Assembly (NCBI GenBank): GCA_026388095.1
Contig: JAPLKL010000070.1
Location: 1-38,401, forward strand
Length of the DNA stretch: 38,401 bases
Reading direction: 5' to 3'
Source of the DNA: Elusimicrobiota bacterium
GTDB lineage: Bacteria; Elusimicrobiota; Elusimicrobia; UBA1565; UBA9628
The first letter of the stretch is position 1. Each line of letters begins with the position of its first letter. The notes under the pieces were generated by a model, which worked only from the letters and a program-made list of their open reading frames with translations, had not been told where the DNA came from and did no database searches. Of this stretch, positions 5,862-14,355 are shown piece after piece. Both the position numbers and the translations under genes were made by a program.

Positions 5862-8474
5862 ATGTATTATAGGAAATCTCCGGGCGTCACCCTCGTCGAG
5901 CTCCTCGTCGCGGTCACCATCCTGACCGTCGGCATCGTGAGCTTGGTCGCGACCTTCGGCGGCATCCAGAAGGCCATCCAGGCCTCCAAAGCCAAGACTG
6001 TGGCCGCGAACCTGGTGCAGGAGAAGATGCAGATCCTCAAGCAGATGACCTACTACGCCGTCATCGTGACCTCGATGCCCGCGTTCAACAACGACTACAA
6101 TCCGCCCGTCCCCTACGACATTGGCTATTTCCCCCCGGAGACAATCCTGGAAGGCGGCATCAGTTTCACCCGGCTGACCTACATCCAGGGCGCGACCGAG
6201 AACTCCGGCAAGATCGTCACGCTCCCAGTGGACGCGCCGGATGCGGGGATGCGGCTCATCACGGTGAGCACCTTCTGGAAGCAGGGCGGGGAGAAGAAGC
6301 TGCTGCAGCTCTCCAGCGTCATGGCCAATCCCGCAACGGTCATGCCCAACGGGGCCATCAAGGGGACGGTCACCAACTCCGTCGGCGGGGCGGGAATCGC
6401 CGGGGCCATGGTCGTGGCCGCCCAGGACATGGGCTACCAGGACACCACCGCCAGCGACGGCAGCTACGGGATCACGGTCTCGCCCGGCAACTACAATCTG
6501 GTGGCCTCGGCCCCAGGCTTCTTCACCTCCATCCGTCCCGTCGGCATAGGGGCCAACCAGACCGTGACCCAGCCGTTCCCTCTGCTGCCCATGAGCTCCG
6601 GCTCGGTGACGGGCGTGGCCTGGATGAACACGGGGCCGGTCATCAGCCAGGTCGTGGTCGGAACCACGCAGGCCAACGGGTTCGTGGCCGAATACGTCGA
6701 GCTCTTCAACCCCACCACCTACCCCATCACCATCGGCGGCAATCCGCCGTCCATCAAGCTCAACGTGGCCGCCAACTGCCTCAGCGCCAACGTGAACTGT
6801 TCCGACAGCACATACGGCGTGCCCATGAGCTACTACAACGTCACGATCGCTTCGGGCGGCTACTACGTCTTCGCCAACACGCGGACCTTCACGGCGGGAG
6901 GGGTGACGGTCAACGCCGATGCCGTCTTCGTGGACACCGTGCCCGCCCTCTGCTCGCAATTCGCTTTCCAAAACGTGACCGGCATGGCCTCCCCGCCCAA
7001 TCCGCCCTTGCCCACCTGCAGCGCCGGGACCTGCAACTTCAGCTGGAACACGGCTTCCAACCCCCCGGTCAAGCTGCTGCTCAACCCCACCCACGACGGC
7101 GTTTTCTGGCTCAGCGACCGGGCCGGAACCGTCATCGACGGGGTGGGCTGGACGCACGGCGGCTACGTCCCGCCGAATTGCGAAGGGACCTGCATCACCA
7201 TGCCCGGGACCAACGGTCTGGAGATACCGGAACAGCTGATGCGTTTCGCCAGCACCGCGGGCGTGAGCGCCGTCTGGGGCCCGGCCTATGATTCCTCCAA
7301 CAACACCGTGGATATCGCCACGGCCCCGGTTCCCTTCCTGCCGCCCCACGGGACCTTCAGCGCCAAGGTCCCCATCGTGTCGGGCAAGGTCCCGGTGGGC
7401 GGGGTGATCTCGGCTACGGACACGCTCTCCTCTCCCATGTCCGCGGCGACCGTGGGCAACCCGCCCTACGCCGCCTTCACCTTGACGCCCGTCGCCACCG
7501 GGTTCTGGTCCGTGTACATCGCCAGCCGGGGCTACGAGTGCCAATTGGCCACGGTCACCATCGCCTCTTCGGGCTCCACCTATCAGTTCTCGAGCACCAC
7601 CACCTTCCTCAACCTGACCTCCACCGTGGGCTTCGTCGTGGGCAGAGTGACCGACGCCTCCGGCGTCCCCCTTCCCGGCCTCCCGGTCAACCCCGGCGGC
7701 GCCGGCTCCACGTCCGCCACCGACAGCTCCGGCCGCTACACTGTGCGCGCCACCGCGGGCATGATTGACCTGATCGCCAACCAGAGCGGCGACCCTGGCT
7801 GCAACGTTAGTTACATCTCCGTCACCTCGGTCGCAGTCCCGGTGAGCCTCGGCGTGGTCACCAACAACGTCAATTTCATGCTCTCCCAGGGCGGCAAAGT
7901 CACCGGCTTCGTCACGCGCGACGGCAGCAACGCCCTGCCCGGCGTGGCCGTGGCCCTCTTCGACAGCAACGGCCAGGCTCACGACCAGGCGGTCTCCGAC
8001 GGCAACGGCCGCTTCACCATGTACAGCGCGACCGGCAACTACACGCTCATGGGAGAGGTCGATTCCATGGAGAGCGTCTCCCCGGCCTTCACCGTCGTCA
8101 CTGTCCTAGCCGGGCAGACCGTCTTCAGCGCGACCTTCACGGTCACCGGGGCCCTGGGCTACATCTCGGGGCACGTCTACACGGGCGCGAGCGTCCCCAT
8201 CCGCGGCGGGGTCCTCATCCTCGCCTCCACCGCGACCCTGCCCAGCCCGCCGCCGGCTTTGAGCACAGCCACCCTTACCGGCGCCGCCATCTACGCGACC
8301 TCCAGCCAGGAGGACGGCAGCTACACGGTCGGGGTGCGCCAGAGCACCTACACGGTCAATGCCTACTATTCCGTCGTCAGTTCCACCGGCGGCATCAGCG
8401 TCGTCAAAAAGACCGCGATCAACAAGCTGGTCTACCCGGGGCAGACGATTTCGGGGGTGGATTTCTCATGGTGA
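5862..8474 (+). CDS. Giant PilV-like minor prepilin with lamin-tail and carboxypeptidase-regulatory-like domains
   Basis: An 870-residue prepilin, several times the usual minor-pilin length. The leader MYYRKSPG and the helix VTLVELLVAVTILTVGI (Glu at mature position 5) mark it for prepilin peptidase and the inner-membrane pilus platform. After a PilV-like region come a carboxypeptidase-regulatory-like Ig-type domain (about residues 163-245), a lamin-tail-like domain (about 260-420, around AEYVELFNPTT) and further regulatory-like domains near 590, 680 and 765 (e.g. GRVTDASGVPLPG). These are extracellular beta-sandwiches, so a pilus-tip adhesin is a reasonable inference. TTG at 5856 is an alternative start. 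It overlaps the next gene by 7 nt. Confidence 0.85.
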   Translation: MYYRKSPGVTLVELLVAVTILTVGIVSLVATFGGIQKAIQASKAKTVAANLVQEKMQILKQMTYYAVIVTSMPAFNNDYNPPVPYDIGYFPPETILEGGISFTRLTYIQGATENSGKIVTLPVDAPDAGMRLITVSTFWKQGGEKKLLQLSSVMANPATVMPNGAIKGTVTNSVGGAGIAGAMVVAAQDMGYQDTTASDGSYGITVSPGNYNLVASAPGFFTSIRPVGIGANQTVTQPFPLLPMSSGSVTGVAWMNTGPVISQVVVGTTQANGFVAEYVELFNPTTYPITIGGNPPSIKLNVAANCLSANVNCSDSTYGVPMSYYNVTIASGGYYVFANTRTFTAGGVTVNADAVFVDTVPALCSQFAFQNVTGMASPPNPPLPTCSAGTCNFSWNTASNPPVKLLLNPTHDGVFWLSDRAGTVIDGVGWTHGGYVPPNCEGTCITMPGTNGLEIPEQLMRFASTAGVSAVWGPAYDSSNNTVDIATAPVPFLPPHGTFSAKVPIVSGKVPVGGVISATDTLSSPMSAATVGNPPYAAFTLTPVATGFWSVYIASRGYECQLATVTIASSGSTYQFSSTTTFLNLTSTVGFVVGRVTDASGVPLPGLPVNPGGAGSTSATDSSGRYTVRATAGMIDLIANQSGDPGCNVSYISVTSVAVPVSLGVVTNNVNFMLSQGGKVTGFVTRDGSNALPGVAVALFDSNGQAHDQAVSDGNGRFTMYSATGNYTLMGEVDSMESVSPAFTVVTVLAGQTVFSATFTVTGALGYISGHVYTGASVPIRGGVLILASTATLPSPPPALSTATLTGAAIYATSSQEDGSYTVGVRQSTYTVNAYYSVVSSTGGISVVKKTAINKLVYPGQTISGVDFSW

Positions 8475-8971
8475 GCCGAGGCCGGCGACCGCGGCCGGGC
8501 TTCACCCTCGTGGAGGCCATGATGGTGGTGGCCATCATGGGCATGATCGCCACGGTGGCGCCCGCCCTGCTCCTGCAAGCCAACCGGGCCTTCATACTCA
8601 GCCGTGTCCGCACCGACCTGCAGGGCCAGGCGCGCGGCATCATGTACATCATAACCAGGGAACTGCGCCAGGCTCAGAGCGCGACCATCACCATAGACCA
8701 GGCCTCGGGCCAGCCGTATTATTCGCGCATCACCTTCACCAAGCAGCAGGGGACGACCATGTGCTTCTACCAGCAAGGCAACCGGCTCATGCAGAAGGTG
8801 GGGTCCAACATCCATATGCTCACCTCCTGCTTGACTTACATGGCGTTCTCGTTCCCCCGTTCCGACAACATGGGCATCATCTCCGTCTCGATGACCGTGC
8901 AGCAGACCATCTACCAGGGCCAGATCAAGGCCCTGCACATGGCCTCCCAGCAGGTGAGGGTCATGGACTGA
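8468..8971 (+). CDS. PilW/PulJ-like minor prepilin
   Basis: A 167-residue minor pilin. The basic leader MVSRGRRPRPG precedes the helix FTLVEAMMVVAIMGMIA with Glu at mature position 5. The region QGQARGIMYIITRELRQAQS is the typical conserved stretch of the PilW/PulJ group, and the size is normal. The ATG overlaps the stop of the previous gene (TCATGGTGA), so translation is probably coupled. Minor pilins of this type prime assembly of the pilus or pseudopilus at the inner membrane. Assignment to PilW or PulJ cannot be settled from sequence alone. Confidence 0.85.
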   Translation: MVSRGRRPRPGFTLVEAMMVVAIMGMIATVAPALLLQANRAFILSRVRTDLQGQARGIMYIITRELRQAQSATITIDQASGQPYYSRITFTKQQGTTMCFYQQGNRLMQKVGSNIHMLTSCLTYMAFSFPRSDNMGIISVSMTVQQTIYQGQIKALHMASQQVRVMD

Positions 8972-8972
8972 T

Positions 8973-10367
8973 ATGGACAAGATAATTCGCCGGGCCGACT
9001 CCGCGCGCGGCCAGGTCCTGGCCGGCGTGGTCATCCTGCTGGCCCTGATGCTCATCATCGTGCCCACTTTGGTCTTATGGGTGCAGAGGGACACCCTGCA
9101 CTCCGTCAAGAACCGGCAGAGCACCACGGCCTTCAACCTGGCCGAGGCCGCGGTGGACCGCGGCGTGTGGAAGCTCGCGAGCTCCACCTACACCTGGTCC
9201 GAAGCCGCGGCCGGACACACGATCTCCGGCTACAACTTCGACGTCACCTACGCGGACGTGCCGGGCGGAACCTACCGCATCAAGTTCTCCGCCGCGGCCG
9301 GCGGGCAGGTGCAGCTCTGGGGCGAGGGCCGCGACGCCTTGAGGAAGGAGACCCGCTCCATCCAGGTGGTGTTCAAGAACACCAGCGCCCCGGGCGCGCT
9401 CATGACCCAGGGCACCCTCACCGAGAGCGATATGGCCATCGTGCATTGGGGGCCCATGCTGGCCCAGAACAATATCAACATCATCGGCAACGCCCTCAAT
9501 CGCCATTATCCCAGGAAGCTCTCCAAGCAGGTGGTCCTGCCCTACGACAGCAACGGCTTGACTCCTCCCAACACGGACAACCTGGAGTGGTGGTCCGGCT
9601 TCGCGGTGCCGGACCTGCCCAACCTGGATTTCGCGACCCTGCGCTCCTCGGCCGTGGCCACCAACACCATCAACTGCAACGGCAACTGGAACGCCACCAA
9701 CAACCAGATCCACTGCGACAGCAACCTGTCGAGCTGCCTCAATTGCGTGGTGAACTTCATGGGCAATACCGTGACCAACTCGCATCATAACCTCGTCTAT
9801 ACGGACGACGCGTCCGTCTCCGACAACCGTTCCAACAGCAATTACGTCTGGTACTGGGACAACAACGTCAACGTCCTCAACCCGCAGGTCAAAGGAACCA
9901 TCATCGTCCGCGGCAACCTGAGCACCAACGGCTCCGACTGGTACGGGCCGTCCGGCTACATCAACAACAACGTCAACGTGCCGGTCCCGGTCAACGCCTG
10001 GCTCGAGTACCAGAAGATCAAGGTCAACGCCAACGCCACCGCCACCAACAAGTTCCCGGCGGACAACGGCAATCAGAAGGTCACGGCCAACTACGTGATC
10101 GGCGCCGCCGGCGACACCGTCGAGTGCGGCGGTTCGCCCTGCTCGGGCAACGACCTGGGCTTCTTCGGCTTCATCTACGTGGGCAAGGACGTCAACTTCC
10201 AGGGCGACGCGGACATCTTCGGCGCGGTCTGGGTGGTGGGCAATTGGTCCGCGGCCGGCAACAACCTGATCTTCTACGACGACAACCTGCTTCTGCCCAT
10301 GCTCAACGTGGTGCTGGTGCGCCAGTCCTGGCAGGAGGTGCCGCGAAGTACCCAGGCGTGGAATTGA
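8973..10367 (+). CDS. PilX-like pilus assembly protein with a large Asn-rich exported region
   Basis: A 464-residue protein one base after the previous gene. The N-terminus (SARGQVLAGVVILLALMLIIVP) is a PilX-type membrane helix without the prepilin Glu, and AFNLAEAAVDRGVWKLA is the PilX-family continuation. From about residue 150 the protein is rich in Asn, Ser and Thr (e.g. NWNATNN, NLSTNGSDW) and contains cysteine pairs, as expected for an exported domain. Typical PilX is about 150-200 residues, so the C-terminal two thirds is an added domain that I cannot name. It probably works with the two upstream minor pilins. Confidence 0.75.
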   Translation: MDKIIRRADSARGQVLAGVVILLALMLIIVPTLVLWVQRDTLHSVKNRQSTTAFNLAEAAVDRGVWKLASSTYTWSEAAAGHTISGYNFDVTYADVPGGTYRIKFSAAAGGQVQLWGEGRDALRKETRSIQVVFKNTSAPGALMTQGTLTESDMAIVHWGPMLAQNNINIIGNALNRHYPRKLSKQVVLPYDSNGLTPPNTDNLEWWSGFAVPDLPNLDFATLRSSAVATNTINCNGNWNATNNQIHCDSNLSSCLNCVVNFMGNTVTNSHHNLVYTDDASVSDNRSNSNYVWYWDNNVNVLNPQVKGTIIVRGNLSTNGSDWYGPSGYINNNVNVPVPVNAWLEYQKIKVNANATATNKFPADNGNQKVTANYVIGAAGDTVECGGSPCSGNDLGFFGFIYVGKDVNFQGDADIFGAVWVVGNWSAAGNNLIFYDDNLLLPMLNVVLVRQSWQEVPRSTQAWN

Positions 10368-12082
10368 AGCGCTGGCTGCTGCCCGCGGCCCTGCTGCTGT
10401 GCCTGCCGGCCTGCCTCAAGCCGGTGACGGACCCGGACCTGCCCTGGCACCTGGCCTCGGCCCGCTGGATGCTGGAGCATCGCGCCGTGCCCCGCGCGGA
10501 CGTCTTCTCCTGGACCCGCGGCGGCCGGCCCTGGGTGGATTTCGAGTGGTGTGCCCAGCTCGCGCTCCACGGACTCGACCGGCTGGGTGGCGAGCCGGCG
10601 GTGTGGCTGTTCAAGTCTTTGGCGTTCTTCGCCCTGCTCCTCTGCTTGGCGCTCCTGCTCAGGCGCTGGGCCGTGCCCGACGCCTGGCTCGCCGCGGCCC
10701 TGCCGCCAGCGGCCCTGACCTTCGTGCCCTACTTCAACTATCGGCCCGAGATCTTCTCCCTTTTCCTGTGCCTGGGGCAGCTCGCCCTCCTGGAGGAACT
10801 GCGCGCCGGCGAGCGGCCCTGGCCGGCGGCCCCGGTCCTGGCCCTGCAGGCGGCGGGCTATGCCCTTTGGGCCAACCTGCACGGCGCTTTCCCGTTGGGC
10901 ATCGTGCTCTGCCTGCTCTACGCGACCGAGGGGGGCCGCTCGGGCCGCCTAGCCCTGGCCCAGGCCGCGGCCGCCGCCGCGGGCACCTTGGCCAACCCTT
11001 ACGGGCCGAAGCTCTACACCGTGTTCCTCCAGCACGCCAAGGATTGGATGCTGCTGCGCAACTACATCGTGGAATGGGCGGACATCGAGCTCTTCGACCT
11101 GCCCAACCTGCCCCATCTGGGCATCATCCTGTTCTCGTTTTTGGCCGCGTTGGCCGCGGTGTGGCAGAGAGTCCTCCTGCCGCGCGCGCATCTCGGGGTC
11201 CTGGTCGTGTCTGGGCTGTTCTGCTCGGGCGCTTTCCGCCACAGCGTCTACATCCCCTTGCTGCTTCTGCCCTTGGCCCTCAAGACCTGCCTGCGCCTGG
11301 AAGCCGGCCTCTGGGGGCGGCGCGCGCGGTGGAGCCTGGCCGCCGGCATACTCCTTTTTACCGTGCATGCGGACGCCAAGCTGGTCAAGCTCCTGCCTTT
11401 GCTCCGGGCCCCGCGCGGGGAGAACGACAGCGTGCCCGCCGGAGCCGTCCGCTTCCTCAAGGGCGAGCGGAAGACTTTGGCCAAGCTCAAGTTCTTCAAC
11501 TCCTGGAACTGCGGCGGCTATCTCGATTACAACCTCTACCCGGACTACCAGGTGTTCCTGGACGGCCGCTATCTGTTCACGGACATGCTGCCGGAGCTCG
11601 AGAACGCGGACAACGACCCCGCGGCCTGGAGGCGCTACGCGGACCGCTTCGGCCTGGAGGTGGTCCTCTTCTCTCTGGACCGGCCGCGCTACCGGCTGGA
11701 TTCCGCCAAGGCCGGGCCGTGGCGGCCTTTCGACGTCCTGGCCATGCCCGCCAAGGACTGGGCCCTGGTCTACTGGGATGATATCTCCTTGGTCTTCGTC
11801 CGGCGCCGGGCCGTGCCCTCGGCTTGGCTCGCGGCCCGCGAGTTCCGCTATCTGCGGCCGGGGGACCTCCAGATCGTGGGGCTCAAGACCGTCTCCGGCA
11901 TGATCCCCTTGGACGCAGTCGCGGCCGAGGCGGCCCGCTACCGCAAGGAGATCGGCGCGCCGGCGGAGACCGCGCGGATCAACGCCTGGCTCGCGGTCTT
12001 GAAGAAGGAGACCGGGAGGGCCGCGCCAGCCGGGCCCGGGCCGCGGCCAGATCGACCTGGACGGCCCGGGAGCCGGGATTGA
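10358..12082 (+). CDS. GT-C-like polytopic membrane protein, possible glycosyltransferase
   Basis: About 574 residues with some ten hydrophobic segments and a soluble C-terminal domain. Near the N-terminus D-P-D-L-P-W-H (25-31) and WVDFEW (59-64) lie in what would be the first extracytoplasmic loop, resembling uncharacterised GT-C-type membrane proteins that use acidic residues there for lipid-linked sugar transfer. The C-terminal NSWNCGGYLDYNLYPDYQV region and FLDGR (about residue 380-405) are also typical of that group. The start is GTG 10358 (TTG 10364 is possible), overlapping the PilX-like gene, so it belongs to the pilin operon. Pilin or surface-protein glycosylation is an inference. 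The last 104 nt overlap the convergent gene. Confidence 0.6.
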   Translation: MELKRWLLPAALLLCLPACLKPVTDPDLPWHLASARWMLEHRAVPRADVFSWTRGGRPWVDFEWCAQLALHGLDRLGGEPAVWLFKSLAFFALLLCLALLLRRWAVPDAWLAAALPPAALTFVPYFNYRPEIFSLFLCLGQLALLEELRAGERPWPAAPVLALQAAGYALWANLHGAFPLGIVLCLLYATEGGRSGRLALAQAAAAAAGTLANPYGPKLYTVFLQHAKDWMLLRNYIVEWADIELFDLPNLPHLGIILFSFLAALAAVWQRVLLPRAHLGVLVVSGLFCSGAFRHSVYIPLLLLPLALKTCLRLEAGLWGRRARWSLAAGILLFTVHADAKLVKLLPLLRAPRGENDSVPAGAVRFLKGERKTLAKLKFFNSWNCGGYLDYNLYPDYQVFLDGRYLFTDMLPELENADNDPAAWRRYADRFGLEVVLFSLDRPRYRLDSAKAGPWRPFDVLAMPAKDWALVYWDDISLVFVRRRAVPSAWLAAREFRYLRPGDLQIVGLKTVSGMIPLDAVAAEAARYRKEIGAPAETARINAWLAVLKKETGRAAPAGPGPRPDRPGRPGSRD

Positions 12083-13652
12083 GCCGCAGGGCTTCTCGGA
12101 AGCAGAACACGGCCTTGTCCGGACGGCCCAGGCGCAGCCAAGCCAGCCCGCAGCCGTAATGTCCCCGCGCATCGGCGGGGTAGAGCCTGAGCGCGCGCGT
12201 ATAGGCCGCCAGGGCCTCGCGCGGCGAGCCGGATTCGAGCCAAGCGTTGCCCAGGTTGTTGAGAAGATTGAGACGCCCCGTGCGCACGGCGGGCAGGCTT
12301 TCGTCCAAGCCCTGGGCCAGGCCCCGCTGGAACAGGGCGATGGCCTCAACGGGCTCTCCGTGCATGTGGAGCGCCACGCCCAGATCGTTGTAGGCGCGCA
12401 GCTCCTTCGGGTCGAGGCGCAGGGCCTGCCCGTAGCAGCGCGCGGCCAGCGCGTGGTCGCCCGCCGCCGCGTAGAGCCGGCCCAGGGCGTAGTGCGCGGC
12501 CACGAGGCCCGGATCCAGCTTGAGCGCGGCCTTGTATTGGGCGAAGGCCTCCTCCACGGCGCGCCGCTCGTAGTAGACGTCCCCGAGTCTGAGGCGGGCC
12601 TCTGCGTCGTCCGGCCTCATGGCCACGACCCGGCTCCAGAGCGCCTCGGAGTCTCTCCAGTAGGCCAGTTGCAGGCGGGTCAGGCCGAAGAGCAGCCCGA
12701 CCAGAAGCGTGGCCGCGGCCAGGGCCGAAGCCAGGCGCGCGCGCGAGCCGCGGGCCCAGGCGGCCAAGCCGGCGGCCGCGAGCAGGGCCCAGGGCAGGCA
12801 GGAGAGGTACGAGGAACGGTCCGCCGCGGCGTAGGCAGCCGCAGGGGAAGGGGCCAAGTGGGCGGGCCAAAGTGTCTTGCCGAAGTGCAAGAGGAAGCGG
12901 CACGTCCCCCAGGCCGTCATGCGTAGGAGGCCCGCGGCGGCGGGCGCGTGCTTCTGCGCGTGAGTCGCGGCCCAGACCGCGAGCAGGGCCGGCGCCGCGA
13001 AGAGCAGCTTCTCTATCAGGACGCACCGGGGGCTGGCGGCGGTCCAATGCCTCGGCTCCAGAGGGAGCCGGCGCAGGGGATAGATATCCAGCATGAGCAG
13101 GAACAAGGCCAAGGGCGCGGCCAGGCTCGGAGCCAGGACGGCGGCCGCGCCCGCGGCCAGCCAGGAGGCTCCCCGCCAAGTCCAGCGGCCGGGAGCCGCA
13201 GCGGCTTTCAGGTAGCCTACGAGGCTGATGAGGCAGAAGGTCCCGCAGAGGAGGTCGCGCTGGGCCGAGGCCCAGGCCACGGATTCGACGCGCAGGGGAT
13301 GCAAAGAGAACAGCAGCGCGGCCAGACCTGCCCACCACCACGGCTGCGGGTCCTTCTCGTCAGCGCACCAAGCCGCGCGCAGCAGCCGGGCGGCGATGAC
13401 CGCGAAGAGCGCGGCATTGAGCGAGTGCAGGAGCACGCTGGCCAGGTGTATGCTGGCGGGGCCGGCATGGTAGCGCGGCAAGCCGCGCAGGCCGAGCGCG
13501 GTGTCGTCGAGATTGACGAAGCCGTTGCGCACCGCGGGCCAGAACACCGCGGCGGTGGCGGCCGCCGCCAGAAGGGGCGCCCAGAGCCGCGGGTGTTCGC
13601 CCGCAGGGATTGTGGGCTGGACGCCGGCCGCAGTTCCGGTCGCTTCTTCCAT
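11979..13652 (-). CDS. TMTC-like membrane protein with C-terminal TPRs
   Basis: A 557-residue protein. N-terminal hydrophobic helices carry the family motifs NGFVNLDD (43-50) and HPLRVESVAW (118-127), known from bacterial and eukaryotic TMTC-type O-mannosyltransferase-like proteins. At least five TPRs fill about residues 350-530. Compared with the family as I recall it, about 40 residues seem to be missing directly after DD49-50, including the usual HPLTW segment of the first extracytoplasmic loop, so activity is uncertain. The gene overlaps the convergent GT-C-like gene by 104 nt. On the minus strand TATAAT (13669-13664) lies 11 nt before the ATG, leaving a very short leader. Role in surface glycosylation is an inference. 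Confidence 0.75.
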   Translation of the reverse strand: MEEATGTAAGVQPTIPAGEHPRLWAPLLAAAATAAVFWPAVRNGFVNLDDTALGLRGLPRYHAGPASIHLASVLLHSLNAALFAVIAARLLRAAWCADEKDPQPWWWAGLAALLFSLHPLRVESVAWASAQRDLLCGTFCLISLVGYLKAAAAPGRWTWRGASWLAAGAAAVLAPSLAAPLALFLLMLDIYPLRRLPLEPRHWTAASPRCVLIEKLLFAAPALLAVWAATHAQKHAPAAAGLLRMTAWGTCRFLLHFGKTLWPAHLAPSPAAAYAAADRSSYLSCLPWALLAAAGLAAWARGSRARLASALAAATLLVGLLFGLTRLQLAYWRDSEALWSRVVAMRPDDAEARLRLGDVYYERRAVEEAFAQYKAALKLDPGLVAAHYALGRLYAAAGDHALAARCYGQALRLDPKELRAYNDLGVALHMHGEPVEAIALFQRGLAQGLDESLPAVRTGRLNLLNNLGNAWLESGSPREALAAYTRALRLYPADARGHYGCGLAWLRLGRPDKAVFCFREALRLNPGSRAVQVDLAAARARLARPSRSPSSRPRARR

Positions 13653-13713
13653 GGGCGAGCCTGATTATATGAATTTGCGCCTCGCCGGCACCGCGGGCCC
13701 GAGAGTCCGGAAT

Positions 13714-13722
13714 TGATATAAT
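13714..13722 (+). promoter_or_regulatory. Extended -10 of the tmk operon, probably leaderless
   Basis: TGATATAAT is a perfect extended -10. Its last base is 7 nt from the G of the GTG start codon at 13729, which puts the transcription start at or next to the start codon. No -35 box and no Shine-Dalgarno sequence are visible. Confidence 0.65.
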
Positions 13723-13728
13723 CACGCG

Positions 13729-14355
13729 GTGAATCAGCCCCGCCGCCGCGGCCGCTTCATCGTGCTGGAAGGCCCGGACAAGTGCGGCAAGTCCACCCAG
13801 GCCGGTCTCCTGGCCCGGCAGTTGCGGCGCCGCGGCGTCCGCTTCATCCACACCCGCGAGCCCGGGGGCACGGGCCTGGCCGAGGCCATCCGCGCGGTGC
13901 TGCTCGACCCCCATCATGACGTCGACCCCTTGGCCGAGCTTTTCCTCTATGAAGCCTCGCGCGCCCAGCACACGCGCGAGAAGATCCTGCCCGCCCTAAG
14001 GCAGGGCTCCTGGGTCCTCTGCGAGCGCTACAGCCTGGCCACGCTGGCCTATCAAGGCTGCGCCCGGGGCTTGTCTTTGCCCATGATCCGCACCTTGGAC
14101 CGCATCGCCACGGGCGGCCTGCGGCCGGACCTCACCATCGTGCTGGACATCCCGGAGTCCGAGTTCGCCTCCCGCGACCGCGGCCGCAGGCTTGACCGCC
14201 TGGAGCGCGAGTCCCTGGCCTTCCGCAAGCGGGTGCGCGAGGGCTACCGCGTCCTGGCGCGCCGCCTGCGCGGCTGCGTCCTGCTCAACGGCCGCCGGCC
14301 GCTGGCCGAGGTGCACGAGGAGATCGTCCGCCGCGTGGAGAAGCTGCGGCGATGA
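13729..14355 (+). CDS. tmk: Thymidylate kinase
   Basis: This cytoplasmic enzyme phosphorylates dTMP to dTDP. The 208 residues are the normal length. The P-loop GPDKCGKST is at 15-23, the REPGG dTMP-binding motif at about 44-48, and ERYSLATLAYQG corresponds to the DR(Y/F)..S..AYQG motif, with the usual Asp replaced by Glu and the usual Ser by Ala. GTG start with a likely leaderless promoter. The stop overlaps the holB start (ATGA), so the two are translationally coupled in a tmk-holB-metG operon. Confidence 0.93.
   Translation: MNQPRRRGRFIVLEGPDKCGKSTQAGLLARQLRRRGVRFIHTREPGGTGLAEAIRAVLLDPHHDVDPLAELFLYEASRAQHTREKILPALRQGSWVLCERYSLATLAYQGCARGLSLPMIRTLDRIATGGLRPDLTIVLDIPESEFASRDRGRRLDRLERESLAFRKRVREGYRVLARRLRGCVLLNGRRPLAEVHEEIVRRVEKLRR

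Noticed and set aside
5733-7982. 749-codon minus-strand open frame opposite the giant pilin gene
   Set aside because: His/Gly/Val/Asp-rich shadow with no domain; the plus strand has promoter, leader peptide and domains.
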